NCBI GenBank assembly: GCA_963693365.1
Contig: CAVNZM010000002.1
Coordinates: forward strand, 15,438,001 to 15,502,000
Length of the DNA: 64,000 bases
Source of the DNA: Amoebidium appalachense
Taxonomy: Eukaryota > Ichthyosporea
Reading direction: 5' to 3'
Below are positions 28,362 through 41,022 of the stretch, in pieces (position 1 is the first letter of the stretch; every line of letters starts with the position of its first letter). The position numbers and the translations under genes were made by a program. Below the pieces are notes generated by a model that saw only the letters and a program-made list of their open reading frames with translations, was not told the origin of the DNA and ran no database searches.

Positions 28362-28777
28362 CCAAACACACACACACACCTTCGGTCCCTTCTTGGACAA
28401 GGTCCATGATTTCTTCCCGGAGGGAGGAGGGAGGGGGGGGAGTTTTGTGGTCAGGGGTTGAGGAGGGCAAACGAAACACGAGACTTACGAGCACACAGCA
28501 CTTCTCGTACGTCCTGACTTGATTGTGTTGAACGTCAGGGGGGCTGGGGTGGAGCGTTTTTTATATTGTTTTATTTATTTATTTATGTATTTATTTATTT
28601 ATATTGTTGTTGTTTTTTTCTTTCTTTTTTTTTTTTTGGGGGGGGGGGGGGGGGAGGGGGGGGGGGGGGGGACAGGGTGCACGTGCAAACACTATGATAA
28701 GTTCTTGCAAACATCTCCTGTTTCGAGTGGTGCGTGGTGGAAAAAAAATTGGTCCAAACCGAAGAAGACCAGAACAT
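26712..28777 (-). CDS. Unidentified 347-aa protein, five exons
   Basis: Exons on the minus strand 28777-28683, 28543-28380, 27983-27611, 27477-27298 and 26943-26712 join with matching phases at every junction into 347 aa with one stop. The apparent stop of the long open frame at 27607 is inside an intron: the exon ends GAGAG before gtaacc. Start ATG 28777 gives MFWSSSVWTNFFSTTHHSKQ; the protein continues with RTYEKCCVLVSLVFRLPSST, an acidic middle (GDDEQDTVESSDLGEEK), a Cys pair in YIQCKNCPYSFS (about residues 252-263) and the end GRVFKKTALSSD. No membrane helix, signal peptide or known domain was recognised. Exon 1 is the least certain part, since it rests on phase and a gtgcac donor. The terminal exon lies between the arms of a large inverted repeat. 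Function unknown. Confidence 0.6.
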
Positions 28778-29276
28778 GTGGAAACACAGAATTCAAGCAC
28801 CACACGTGCTGTTTCGGCAGTATTCAAGGCTGTACTTTCTTTCGTTATCTGTTTATTTATTTGTTTATTTATTTATACGCTTACTTACTTACTCACCTAA
28901 TTGCTTGGGAAGGGAAAGGGGGGAATGAAGCTACCCACTTTTTCTGGATGGCTTTTCCACCTAATTTATTTAATAACCTTTTTTACTCTTCAAGTTTCTG
29001 GATGCCCTTTATCTTTTTTTTTCTCACCTTTTTTTTCACTCGTTACTTCATGGCTTTGCTTTACGTCTTGCTTCTAAGTGCTTTTTGTAACTCAATTTTT
29101 CTAGGCACACGGTTACGCAATTCTTTCCACTCGTTCTTTCTGCCCCCCTCCCCCCCCCCCCCCCCCCCCCCCCGTTTCCCCCTTCCGTGTAATTTTTCTG
29201 GTAATTTTCTCACACCATTTTTTCGCTGAATGCTTGTTTACTAATACTCTGGGGGGACACAGTTGAGGGGGCGCCT
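28778..29276. other. Intergenic between divergent genes (347-aa gene and DUF2009 gene)
   Basis: About 500 bp, T-rich on the plus strand with TTTA repeats near 28848-28876 and a poly(C) run at 29151. It should hold both divergent promoters. An acceptor-like gacacag at 29257-29263 would allow an upstream coding exon of the DUF2009 gene (in-frame GAG GGG GCG CCT before the ATG). Confidence 0.4.
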
Positions 29277-30518
29277 ATGCAGACGGATGACGGTAGTGAC
29301 ACCGAGTCGTCGGACATTGAGCGCGTAGCACAGAGTGCAGAGGGCATGTGTGTGGAGTGTGGGGACCAGCCTGCTATGCTCAACTGCGAGAACTGTGCGG
29401 ATGATTTCTGCGAAGTGTGCTTTCAGGTGCGTGGAGGGGAAGCTGTGGGTGGCAGGGGAGAAGGGTTGGTAGTATCGTGAGATCTGTTTTTGGAGGGTTG
29501 GGGTGGGTGAGGGGGGGGGGAAGGTGGGATGGGAGGTGTTGTGTGTGTGTGTCTGTTGGGGGAGGAATGGGAAGGGGGGGGGGGGGGGGGGGGGGGGGGG
29601 GTGTCCCCTGCATGGTGTGCTGATATCCACCTATGTGTTCATGGTAGGCGCTGCACCGTAAGGGCCAGCGCAAGCGCCACTCAGCCAAGCCCCTGCCTGG
29701 GGCCGACCAGCAGCCAGGCAACGTGGCAAAGGTCCCCCGACTGGACGTGGGCCCCGTGCAGCAACAAACAGAGCACAGGTAGGCCCTGATGCTGCCCTCA
29801 TGTCTTTACAATGGTCTTGTTTCCATGCCTTAGAGGTATCCTGTTGCGGTGTTTGGTTCTTGCCCTGACTTGACTTTGCTTTGTTTTTGGGATGTGGGGA
29901 GTAGGGTGTAATGAACAAGATGGTGTCATTGAAAAAGGCTAAATGTGGGGCGTAAGCAGGGAGGGGGGAAGGGGGAGGATGGACGTTTTTTGGGGGGGGG
30001 GGGGGGGGAGGGGGGGGGGGGGGGGGGGGAGTGCTGAGAGATATTGAGATATGAGTGGGGGTTTGAGTACGCTCTAGTTTAATTGTTTTGCTTTTTTTCT
30101 TTTTTGATTTTCGTATTTTTTTCATTCAATTATTTATTTATTTCCTTTTGGGGGGGGGGGAGGGGGGAGGGAGGGAGGGGGAGGGGCACATAAGCCGTTC
30201 AGTTAAACTGATCATCTCCCCTCTCCCCCCCCTCACAAACAGTGAGAAAGCAACGGAGGAGTCTCTGTCATCGGACGAGGGAGAGCAGGGGGCAGTAGGG
30301 CCACATGTGGGGGGGCAGTTTGTTGAGCGCAGCATGTACATCCCCCTGCGGCTGAGCTTTGAGGAGAGGAAGGGTCTGCGACTGCTGGAGGCTGCACTCA
30401 ATGTCAGCGAGTACACCGACAAGGTCGACATCTTCAGTGCAAAGTCAAAGCAGAAGCGCATAGTCGAGCAGGTGGGCATGCGGGTGTGGCTTTGCGTGTT
30501 TGTTTGTTTTTTTTTGCT

Positions 30519-30555
<37 letters not shown>

Positions 30556-30838
30556 GGGGGGGGTGGTTGTGTGTGTGTGTGTGGGGGGGGGGAGTTGTGG
30601 GGGGAAGGGGGGGGGGGTAGAGGGGGGGGATGGGGAGGTGTGTGTGGTGGGGTTGTGGGGAAAGGAAGAGGGGGAGAAGGGGCATGGTACTGGGTAGGCG
30701 GGTGTTTTTTGCCCCCCCTTGGCAGAGAAGCTTTACTCTTTTCTTTTCTTTCTGTTCCTTCCCCCACCGACCCACACACCCACACGCACACGCACCCCCC
30801 CCCCCCCCCCCCCCCCCCCCCCGTTTTTAATCCCTTTT

Positions 30839-30908
<70 letters not shown>

Positions 30909-31018
30909 TTGTGTATGTGGTTGGTATGTGGTGTCTATTCTTTTCCTTTTATTTTTCATTTTTTTGTGCTTGTATTCAGATGCCTGAACATCTTTGATTC
31001 GGGTGTATGCCTCGTTCT

Positions 31019-31067
<49 letters not shown>

Positions 31068-31479
31068 AAAAAAAAAAAAAAAAGAAAAAGAAAAAAAAGA
31101 AAGAAAGAAAGAAAGAAAGAAACTGAATTTAGGATTTAGATGAAAAGCAGACGGGTGGATGTTTAGTGGTGGGTGGCAAAATAGAAAAAGAAGGAACAGA
31201 AAAAGAGAATCTGTGGACAGGTTTGTTGCAATTATGTTTTGGCTCTGTATGCAAACCATTTTCTGACCATGCCATGGTGATCGTGCATTACCACACATAG
31301 CTATGCTGCACACATGCAAACACACGGTACATATTCACACACGTGCCAGCACACACACACACATACACACTCGCGCACACACACATACACACACATACAT
31401 GCACATGCACACACACATACACACACATACATGCACATGCACACACACCACCCACACACACACTTCTTGTACACCCACA

Positions 31480-31511
<32 letters not shown>

Positions 31512-31759
31512 CACACACACCCATACACGTACACGCACACATTGTGACACACACGTACACACACACACACACCCACGTACACACACACACCGCAGGTCAA
31601 GGACATATGTGCGATCCTGTCTGGTCTGCTTGTAGCTGCGGACTACAAGGCCGGGCAGCAGCTGGTCAAGGACAGGGAGTTTGCTGACAACGAGGAGTTT
31701 TTCCAGATGGTCTTCGAGATCGGCCGCAGATACAAGATCCTCAACCCAGGTAGGTGCTT

Positions 31760-31803
<44 letters not shown>

Positions 31804-32045
31804 GGGGGGGGGGGGGGGGGGGGGGGGGGATTTCATATAGAACCAACCTATCGATTCCTGGTTATATACGTGAATGTTCATAAACTATGGTACACACACA
31901 CGCACACACACACACGCACACACACACACATACACCACCGAGTATACAAAGACCACCTAACACCACACACGGGCGTGTACTATCCCCACCAAGCACAACA
32001 CACACGCGTGCACGTACACACACACACTTACTCGTTTGCTCGCTT

Positions 32046-32096
<51 letters not shown>

Positions 32097-33496
32097 CACA
32101 CACGCGCGCGCGCCCACACACACACATGCACACACACACACACACACACCTCCCCCCCCCCCCCCCCCCCCCCCCCCCAACACACACACACACAAACACT
32201 TACCTCCCCCCATCCTCCTTCCCCCCCCCCTCCCTCCTCCCCCCGTTCCCCCCCACACACGTACACTCACTCACCTTGACCAACCCAACCCTAACTCCTT
32301 CTCTCTCAGAGCGCATGCGTTCATCCTACGGCAAACTAGTCTACCTTCTTCAGGACACACAACAGGAGGACGTGCAAGAACTCCTCGAGTTTTCATGTGT
32401 GCGCCCCCTCAAAACCGTCTATCGCCTACTGGAAGAAAAGGGCGCACTAGACCTCCTACGTCACGAATACATCGAAATAGCAACAAGAGTGATTGCCCCC
32501 GAGGGAAAATCACGGTGGGAGGTGCAGAGGGAAATCGAGCAGAAAAACAGAGCGGTTAAGTATCTGGTGAGGAAGTTTGCACGGCCGGACAGTCTTACAC
32601 CGGACGAGGTGGAAATGTGTTTGTATTCCATCAACGATAACAACACGTTCCTGTATGCGAACAGGGACCCATGCGACGCGGTACGTGATTGAGTGTTGTG
32701 GCGTATTGTGCCCTCGTGCTTCGTTTCTCCTATCTTTCAACACATAGGTGCAGCAGTAGGCAGGATTGTGCCCAAACCGTGTGTTTACTTGTGTGTGCTG
32801 TCACGTATCCGCACAATCATAGGAAAACGGGTGTGCCCTGACATTTATGCCCTTTGTGCATCGTGTTCTTCATTCTCGGCCATGATTTGTACCGCTCAGT
32901 GCCTTTTCTATTTTACATCCAAATGTCCCCCCCCCCCCCCCCCCCCCCCCCCTCCCCTCTGAGTTGGGTTTCGTTAACGAGGTGAATAGGTCGAAACTCG
33001 GGTAATGTGGATGATTTGGGCCCCCCTGAGGATGGGCTCTGCTTATTATGCATACTCTTTATGTATGGCTTGCATCCTGCATCGTGTTATCCGTTTGTTC
33101 TTGTGTACTTCGTACTTTTTGACGCATTCAAACCCCCCCAAGGATCTCGGTCTCCTGAGTTCCATATCTATATTATTCTTGCTTTTTGCTTGCTGCTGCA
33201 GCTTTAACTCCTGCCCTTGCCTGTTTCCTGCTCGCAAAAGTATTTCTGCTCGTCTCTGATCATGACGGGCGACCCACCCATGTTCAAGTGAACCATAATC
33301 GGAGTTGGTTTTTGGACCGAAACTCTGGTACTGTGAATGACATGGGTCCCGCGAGGATGGGCGCTGCCAATTACTCAGACTCTTTTGTGTGTGCTTTGCA
33401 CTCTGCATTGTGTTGTCCGTTATAAATGCGTACTTGTTACTCCGTATCACATTCTAACCGCAAACACCCCCCCTCCCTCTCCACACACATGCACGT

Positions 33497-33567
<71 letters not shown>

Positions 33568-33795
33568 ACCCTAATTGCACAGATGATCGACTACCTGACG
33601 ACGCACTTCCGACCGGACACGTACGAGGAGGGGCTGAGCCTGTCTATTGCAGCAGGCAGGCACGGTGCCCGTCTGACTCACAGCCACGAGAGGCAGTACC
33701 ACTATGTGCTGCAGAGTCTGACCCTGTGGAGGGAGATATTGCATGACTTCTTCAAGCTGTGGTACCTGGCTGGTAAATGCCTGCCTGTATCTGAT

Positions 33796-33830
<35 letters not shown>

Positions 33831-33831
33831 G

Positions 33832-33873
<42 letters not shown>

Positions 33874-34212
33874 TGTCTTATGATCCAACGTTCGGTACTC
33901 ACTCTTGTTTCTTTTCAGTTCCTTTTTCATTTCTCCTTCTTCTTCTCGTCCTTCTCTTCCCCCCCCCCCCCCCCCCCCCCCCCTTTTTCTTTCCCCTTAT
34001 ATCCCTCCCGGCTTCATAACTTCAGTCTTAGCCCTTCTACTTACTGGCACACCCCTACGTTAAGCTTGCACCTACACAAAAGACACGCTCAACTCGCTCC
34101 TTGAGGCACACGAATGCACACGTGCACACACACGCACACGCTCCCTCTCTCTCTCTCTCCCCTCTGCCCTCTCTCCCCACTCTCTCTCTCTCCCCCCACC
34201 CCCCCCCCTTTC

Positions 34213-34248
<36 letters not shown>

Positions 34249-34259
34249 CCCCCCCCCCC

Positions 34260-34290
<31 letters not shown>

Positions 34291-35245
34291 GTCTGTCTCT
34301 CTCTCTGTGTGTGTGTGTGTGTGTGTGGCTCTCTCTCTCTTCACCTATCCCCCTCTCTCACACACACACGAGATACTCACCCACGTCACCCCCCTCTCAT
34401 ATTTTCCCCTCTGGTTGCGAATTCTGCGGCCTTCGGGACTTATTTCTTTTCAGCTGGTGTAGTATGTTAGCCAGGGAAGTATCGACTTAGGTATCGACGG
34501 GGGAGCTTCCTAGAAGCCCCGTCTCCTGAGTTCCTATCTATATTTTTCTTGCTTCTGCTTACTGCTGCAACTTTAACCCCCGGCCTTTCCCACTGCCCTT
34601 GCCTTGCATAAGCAACCCTGCTCGTCTCTGATCAAGACGGGTGACCTCCCCATGTTGAAGTGAAACAGTATCTGAGTTGGGTTTCGTTAACGAGGTGAAT
34701 AGGTCGAAACTCGGGTACTGTGGATGACGTGGGCCCCCCCTGAGGATGGGCTCTGCTTATTATGCATACTCTTTATGTATGGCTTGCATTCTGCATCGTG
34801 TTATCCGTTTGTTCTTGTGTACTTCGTACTTTTTGACGCATTCAAACCCCCCCCCCCCCCCCCCTCCCCCCCCAGAGGATGATCTTCTCAGCAGCACCAG
34901 CCCCTACCGTCTTCGTGACACAGGCCAGGGCCTTAACCGTGTGCAGGCCTGCCCCCAGACCTCACGGCTCATGCACCGCATACTGCACAAGGCCCAGTCC
35001 AAGGTGGCCAACTGGGTCGGGTCCAGCGTCATACACATGGGCGACCACAATGTGCCAAACGCACTCATGTTCATCGACAAGGTGTGTGCGTGGTGCTTGT
35101 GGATGGGCAGTGCTTGCATGAGGGAATATGTGTTGCTTGGGACAGGGATATGGGCTGGAATGAGGGGAAGAATGAGGTTATGAACTGCGGGTGGTGTATT
35201 CGCTACGTGGCGAGAACAGCAGGGACAGGTTTTTTTTTTTTTTTT

Positions 35246-35276
<31 letters not shown>

Positions 35277-36923
35277 GGGGGAGGGGGGGGATGGCAAAAC
35301 GTTTGCCTCGTCCGGGGGTGTGGCTGTAACAATTCTTGCTCTGAATGATCATGAGTTTTATGATAGGAGGAATGATGTGCATACAGTACAGTGCCCACTT
35401 ACGATTGCAATGTGACACACTACGCCATTGCACGCATAACAAAGCACCTGAATATTTACACATTATCCCACATATGGCATGGCTTACTATTCTCATGTCT
35501 TCGCATAACACATCCACCTGCACTTGCCCATCATCTGCCGCATTTGCACACAGTACCCACACGTATATTCACGTTGCATATTTGCATATGCAAACATCAC
35601 CCACTTGTCGATGCATACAGTACTTTACTAACCTCTCCATGCATACAGTACCTACTCGTACATTCACGTTGCATATTTGCATATGCAAACATCACCCGCT
35701 TGTGCATGCATACAGTATTAACCTCTCCATGCACACAGTACCTACTCGTACATTCACGTTGCATATTTGCATATGCAGACATCACCCGCTTGTGCATGCA
35801 TACATTATTAACCTCTCCATGCACACAGTACCTACTCCTATATTCACGTTGCCTATTTGCATTTGCAAACAGTACCCACTTGTGCATGCATACAGTACTA
35901 ACCTCCCCATGCACACAGCACCTACTCGTATATTCACGTTGCATATTGGCATATTTCACGTTGAATATTTGCAGATGCAACAAGAAACTTAATGGCTGCG
36001 CCATATCGTTATCGCCCAGCCTCGGTCGCCCCCCAGGGCGAGCGAACTGACGTCACTGACCAACACGATACATAACACGATGCCGGCCAGATTCACATAG
36101 AGGTCACGTGTGCTGGTGGACCGGTGATGAAACGGGACGCCGCGCTCCAGCGCATGCAATTGTTCGACCCAGGGTTTTGATTGGCGCTATATTTTTTGCA
36201 ACCTGATTGGATGAGGATAAAAACTCGCTTTGTGATTGGTTGCTGATCTCCGGATGATCTTTATCCGCCAGCTTAGTCCTTCCCCCCAAACCCCCTATCC
36301 CCTCCAACCTATCCTCGGCCGACCGAGGCTGGGAAACAGTACCCACTTGTGCATGCATACAGTAGTAACCTCCCCATACACACAGTACCTACTCGTATAT
36401 TCACGTTGCATATTTGCATATTTCACGTTGCATATTTGCATATTTATGCAAACAGTACCCACTTGTGCATGCACACAGTACTAACCTCTCCATGCACACA
36501 GTACCTACTCGTATGTTCACGTTGCTTATTTGCATATGCAAACAGTACGTATACCCACTTTGTGCATGCACAGAGTACTAATCCCTCCGTGCACACAGTA
36601 CACACAGGTAGCACGGATCCTAGGCCCCATTGTGTCGACACTACGGCACCTGGACAGCAACATGAGCAGCAGGCCCGGTGTGACCGAGTACCTGGAGGGC
36701 ACCTTTGGGGGCCCAGACAGGGCCAAGAAGATCATCCTTGCTGACTTCTTCCGCCATGGCTTCGATGGCTCCGGCGCAGGTTGCTTTTCCCCCCTCCCTC
36801 CCTCCCCCCCCCCCTCCCTCCTCCCCAAAAAAAAAAAGAAAGAAAGAAAGAAAAGAAAAGAAAATCTGTGAGCCATACACGCTCACCCACTAACGCACAG
36901 GCGCGCACGCACAAACGTTTGCG

Positions 36924-36958
<35 letters not shown>

Positions 36959-37378
36959 CACTACATAATGGATAGGTTTAGGAACAGCATCCCTGTTCCC
37001 AGTCTGACCACCATTATTACAAGCGCCTGCAAAAATATCATACAATTTTAGCTCACCTTCACCCACTCCTCGACATAACTACCCCCCCCCCCCCCCCCCC
37101 CCTTGACCCGTCTTGCAGCAGCAGAACCGTATTGATTTCACACGCCATCCCCGTTTAGCCACAAAAGCTCTAAACCCCCTCCCCTCCCCCCCCCCCATCA
37201 TCACAACCACCACACACACACACACACACACGGCATATTCACCGCCACTACCATTCACTTAAAAGGCACACTGCCTGCGCATTCCCCCCCCCCCCCCCCC
37301 CTTTACCACCAGGCTTCGTCGTTGTCAAAAACTAACCATATCCGTCACACCTTTTGCCTCCCCCCCCCCCCTTCCCCC

Positions 37379-37442
<64 letters not shown>

Positions 37443-37576
37443 ACTTCTTTGATGCCGGATCATGTATTGATGGCCGGTTGACGTCAGCCTGGAACTGGTG
37501 CTCCAAGATTGATCGCAAGCCCTACTACCCCATTTTCCTGCTGGCTGGATTCACTGGCTTCGACGGCCAGTTCTAA
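29277..37576 (+). CDS. B-box zinc finger plus DUF2009 (UPF0652) protein, nine exons
   Basis: Exons 29277-29426, 29648-29778, 30243-30471, 31596-31749, 32310-32680, 33583-33772, 34876-35081, 36608-36779 and 37440-37576 join without phase conflict into 579 aa. Residues 25-61 form a B-box zinc finger (CVEC, CENC, CEVC, then two His). From about residue 120 to the end it follows the DUF2009 family throughout: IPLRLSFEERKGLRLLEAAL, VSEYTDKVDIF, VAADYKAGQQLVKDREFA, EIGRRYKILNP, SYGKLVYLLQDTQ, HSHERQYHYVLQSLTLWREI, YRLRDTGQGLNRVQAC, SSVIHMGDHNVPNALMFIDK, ILADFFRHGFDGSGA and the end GFTGFDGQF. This family occurs in plants, fungi and protists and has no established biochemical function. Acceptors of exons 4, 6, 8 and 9 follow (CA)n sequence; exon 7's polypyrimidine tract is the poly(C) end of a dispersed repeat. 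Introns hold a 90-bp tandem array with a MITE. The start could move upstream if an exon ends at 29263. Confidence 0.93.
30833..30908. repeat. Poly(G) tract of about 67 bp
   Basis: An almost uninterrupted run of G in DUF2009 intron 3, just after a poly(C) run at 30796-30822 and ttttt spacers. The adjacent C and G runs could pair as a hairpin or fold as G-quadruplex/i-motif. Confidence 0.9.
32959..33139 (+). repeat. Dispersed repeat copy, 5'-truncated, ending in poly(C)
   Basis: Begins gagttgggtttcgttaacga and ends gacgcattcaaaccccccc. It is nearly identical to the copies at 34395 and 47070 over the shared part. Sense orientation in DUF2009 intron 5. Confidence 0.9.
33146..33440 (+). repeat. 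Second, more diverged dispersed repeat copy
   Basis: Starts with tctcctgagttccatatcta (an internal part of the family) and runs through cgcgaggatgggcgctgcca to tgtgttgtccgttataaatg. It lies head-to-tail directly after the previous copy, also in sense orientation. Confidence 0.75.
34395..34874 (+). repeat. Near full-length dispersed repeat whose poly(C) end abuts an exon
   Basis: About 455 bp from tctcatattttcccctctgg to gacgcattcaaa, then poly(C) with one T and the acceptor cag of DUF2009 exon 7. It is near-identical to 47070-47526. The element supplies the last part of intron 6, including its polypyrimidine tract. Confidence 0.9.
35550..36600 (+). repeat. 90-bp tandem repeat array interrupted by an insertion
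   Basis: The marker cctactcgta recurs at 35651, 35741, 35831 (cctactccta), 35921, 36388 and 36503, with a partial first unit near 35550. Units contain ttcacgttgcatatttgcat and acagtacccacttgtgcatg. Period is 90 bp on the left side; the last unit carries an internal duplication. The array fills most of DUF2009 intron 7 and is split by the element at 36015-36333. Confidence 0.9.
36015..36333. mobile_element. MITE-like element (14-bp perfect TIR) inside the 90-bp array
   Basis: Ends are cccagcctcggtcg (36015-36028) and its exact inverse cgaccgaggctggg (36320-36333), 319 bp apart. Array sequence resumes right after the right end; about 30 bp of unrelated sequence precedes the left end, so the true left border may lie slightly outside. 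No coding capacity. Confidence 0.75.
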
Positions 37577-37874
37577 TCAACCCCCCCCCCCCCCCCCCCC
37601 CCCCCCCTTCTTTCCCCTCCGCGCGCGCCGAAACACTCCCAGTGCGAACCCCCCACCCAGAAATTTAACCCTACGTCTACTAAACTTTCGAGAGTGATCC
37701 CTTTAAATCTACCATTACCACACCTACTACACAAGGCACACACATACACAAACACCTTCCACAACCACACGCACCACCACCAGCACCACCACGAGTATTG
37801 ATTTCCCCCTCCTCCCTCCCCCGTCCCTCTCTCTCTCTCCCCCCCCCCCCTCCCCCCCGCGTCCTCCCCCCTCC

Positions 37875-37924
<50 letters not shown>

Positions 37925-39563
37925 TGTGGACCTTTCACGAATCCCTAGTAAGTTGTAGTGTAAAAAAGCGGACAACGGATTATCCTCAAACCTAGCACAC
38001 ATGTGCACACATGTACATGTAAACGGTATGCACGTATTGTATTGTTTGTTCGGCAGTGCCGACATATGAAGCGCCTTTTTAATTCTTCAAATAAATGGAC
38101 ATACATGTGTACAATTAAGTAAATGTAAGGTAGCCCATGGATTGGTAGTTTTTCCATAGATGTAGAGGCAGTACACACGTGGCACTGTACACTGTAAGGC
38201 CCGTGCGTACGTGTATATGTACAGATGTGTGCGGAAGTTGTGTACACATGCATGTTTTCGTGATCGATGCTTCGTCGGCCTGGTCATGTAGGCGCTCTTG
38301 ATTGTTGTAGGGGCCACGCGGACTCACGCCGTGTGTCATAAATGATTCGTGATTGTCTTCTCTCCGCCCAGGAGTTTCGCGTGAAGCCTGGTGAAACGGC
38401 ACACATCGAGGGGGTCCAGTGACTCGCCTCAACTGGTGCGAAGGACACTCGGGAATCTCGGAGGACAGCGAAGGTCAGGCGTGATTGGCCGAAGCTCGTA
38501 GAATTCCACCGATCATGAGCTGTGAGCCTGTCGTGCGGCTGTGCCCTTGGGAGTTGGGACCATTTTTTATTTCAACGCGTGTTTATTGCCTACTATTATT
38601 AACTTATTGCCTGCCAGTGCTGACCCGATATATGCCACGTACCCACATAATATTAATAACTAATAACTGAATGTATCAAAGCGTCAGATGCGCCAGCTAG
38701 ATATTTTTTTTATTGCGCCGCGCCGCGCGCGCGAGCCAAACGCCGTTTGTGATTGGCACATTTTACTAAGCTCATCATGTCATGCACGAAATAATTTTCG
38801 AACCATGTATGTACGGTAGCTATAGCCAAATATGTACAGTACACGGCGGGGGTGAAGTTGCATGGTATTTAATTAATAAGAGGAAATATTTAAAATTTTC
38901 AAATGCATTGTGGCAAAAATAATCGTAAGTCGCAGGGAAAGGAATCAAAATTTGGACACGTAAATTTGGGTTTGTGCTGATATTTGTTTATCTTATGATG
39001 TACATGTGGTTTGTATGGAGTATAGGGTGTACACACTCTTCTATTCAATACAAATCAATACAAATAGCTGAAACACAGCTAATCGTATACCACATATCGT
39101 ACATCTCATTGCACACACTTACACAGTTGAGAAAAGAGTAAGCGGAAGGGCAAAGTTGTGCCGTGTACTACACTGTAATACTCGTTGATGAAAAAGTTTA
39201 ACGCTCTATTCCTGCTTTTATTTGCTGTTTTTAAACTACGTGCACATTGAATGTGAACTGCACATCACTCGTAGCCCTCGGCATCATCTTGCTCTTTACG
39301 AGTTGATCTTGCCTGCTCATCCGAGTATCAGCCTGCCTCAGAGCAGATCCATGTGCAGCAATTGGACGTTTGGATAACCACTGAGCGTATGAAAGCACTT
39401 TCGAAATCATTGAGTCCTATACGCAAAGGTCAAAGCAAGCCATTTCAGTGGATAACACGTGTGCACGTGTTTCGTTTCCTTCTAGAAGAGGAAGGGATCC
39501 ATTCTGCAACCTTCCTGTAACTTCCTTCAAGATCCTTCCACCTTGACGTGCCAGACTTGCACA
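37577..39563. other. Intergenic between the DUF2009 gene and the 284-aa gene
   Basis: Starts with poly(C) and a (CA)n tract (37577-37925), then about 1.6 kb of unusually microsatellite-free, AT-richer DNA. An AATAAA at 38090-38095, 514 nt after the DUF2009 stop, could end that gene. No exon accepted. Confidence 0.5.
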
Positions 39564-40968
39564 ATGCAGACCAACACGCACGACGCAAAGGTGAGCCAAA
39601 GCCTAGAATATTTATGTGGGGTATGTTAAGGGTGCAGATGTGCCAGGAACGAGCACTCTGTGACATATAACACAAGCACACGGACAGAACCTTACTCACA
39701 TGCACACACGGCATATAGGAAAAAACACACTCTCAAACACAACTACACACTATAATGCACACGCCACACATACACAAACACGCACACAAGCGCGCACACA
39801 CACACGTACACACACGCACACAAGCACACACGCTCTCCACACATCTACTCACAAAGTAAGCGAAAAAAAGCACGACCTTGCAAAATTGCAACACCCTGCA
39901 TACCTTCTGTCAGTAACGAACCTCCAATATTGAGCCCCTTCACCCCCCCCCCCCTCCCCCCCTCCCCCCTTCCCCCTCCAACACACACACACACACACAC
40001 ACACACCACGGTCCCCACTTTCGAACCCATTTTACTTTACGGACCCAAAAAACTAGGTCAAAGCTCAGATAAAAGTGGTTTCCACGGTTGTGACATGCAC
40101 TTCATTTTGCCACAACACATACACATACACGCATACCCTCACAGACATCCATATACACGCACACACAGTCACAAACCGGCACACATACCCGCGCACATGC
40201 ATGCACACATGCACACGCACGCACGCACATACACACACAAGCACAAAAGTTCGCACCCACCCACACACACACCACATTAACAAATAAATACACACACACA
40301 TACGACACACAATGTCCGCAGACAAGCACACACACACACACACAGTGAGGTGCTCGCGCACACACCCACACCGTGGCGCTTACACTCAATCACACATGCA
40401 CCCACACACACTCACGTGCTCACTTACTCATTCATTCTCTCACTCTCACTCACAAGAACAACCCCCCCCTCCCCCCTCCCACCTTCCACCTTTACACACC
40501 CTCCAACCCAATTCCAATGCAGAAATGCTTAAATTAACGCTAACCATTATGTAGTAAACCCGGTAATTCACATAACTGACAACGGGCCAATCACAGGAGG
40601 GCAAGGAGCCTCAGGGCCTTTGGAAGCGACTCAAAGGGTCTATTGGTCTGAAGTCTAAAAATAGAATCGAGGATCTGGCTGCTTCTAGCACACTCCCGTA
40701 CGTACCCCCCTCCCTCCCCCCCCCCTCCCCCCATCCACCTCCACCCCCCCCACACCCACCCCACCACTTCACCCCCTCCCCCCTCCTTTTGTAGGCAATG
40801 AAAGAAAAGGAAAAGAAAAGAAAGAAGGACTGAAAGAAGAAGAGAAGCAAAAACGTTTTAACGGCGTTTGGGTCCTCAATTCTCTTTCCTCGTTTTTCTT
40901 CGGTGTTATTGCCTGTTGCGGTCACCTCTCTCCTGGTTCTAATAAGAATCGTTTCCCCTTTCTGCAAC

Positions 40969-41022
<54 letters not shown>

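Noticed and set aside
30138-31325. 395-codon minus-strand open frame
   Set aside because: Mostly poly-Pro, poly-Gly and Ser/Phe from homopolymers, and antisense to DUF2009 exon 3, which is firmly coding on the plus strand.
35550-36600. The 90-bp tandem array considered as a CRISPR array
   Set aside because: Units are adjacent without unique spacers, the host is eukaryotic, and the array is intronic.
38395-38424. Short plus-strand terminal-exon-like phrase (FRVKPGETAHIEGVQ then TGA) after a cccag acceptor
   Set aside because: Too short, and the DUF2009 gene already ends at its conserved C-terminus at 37576.
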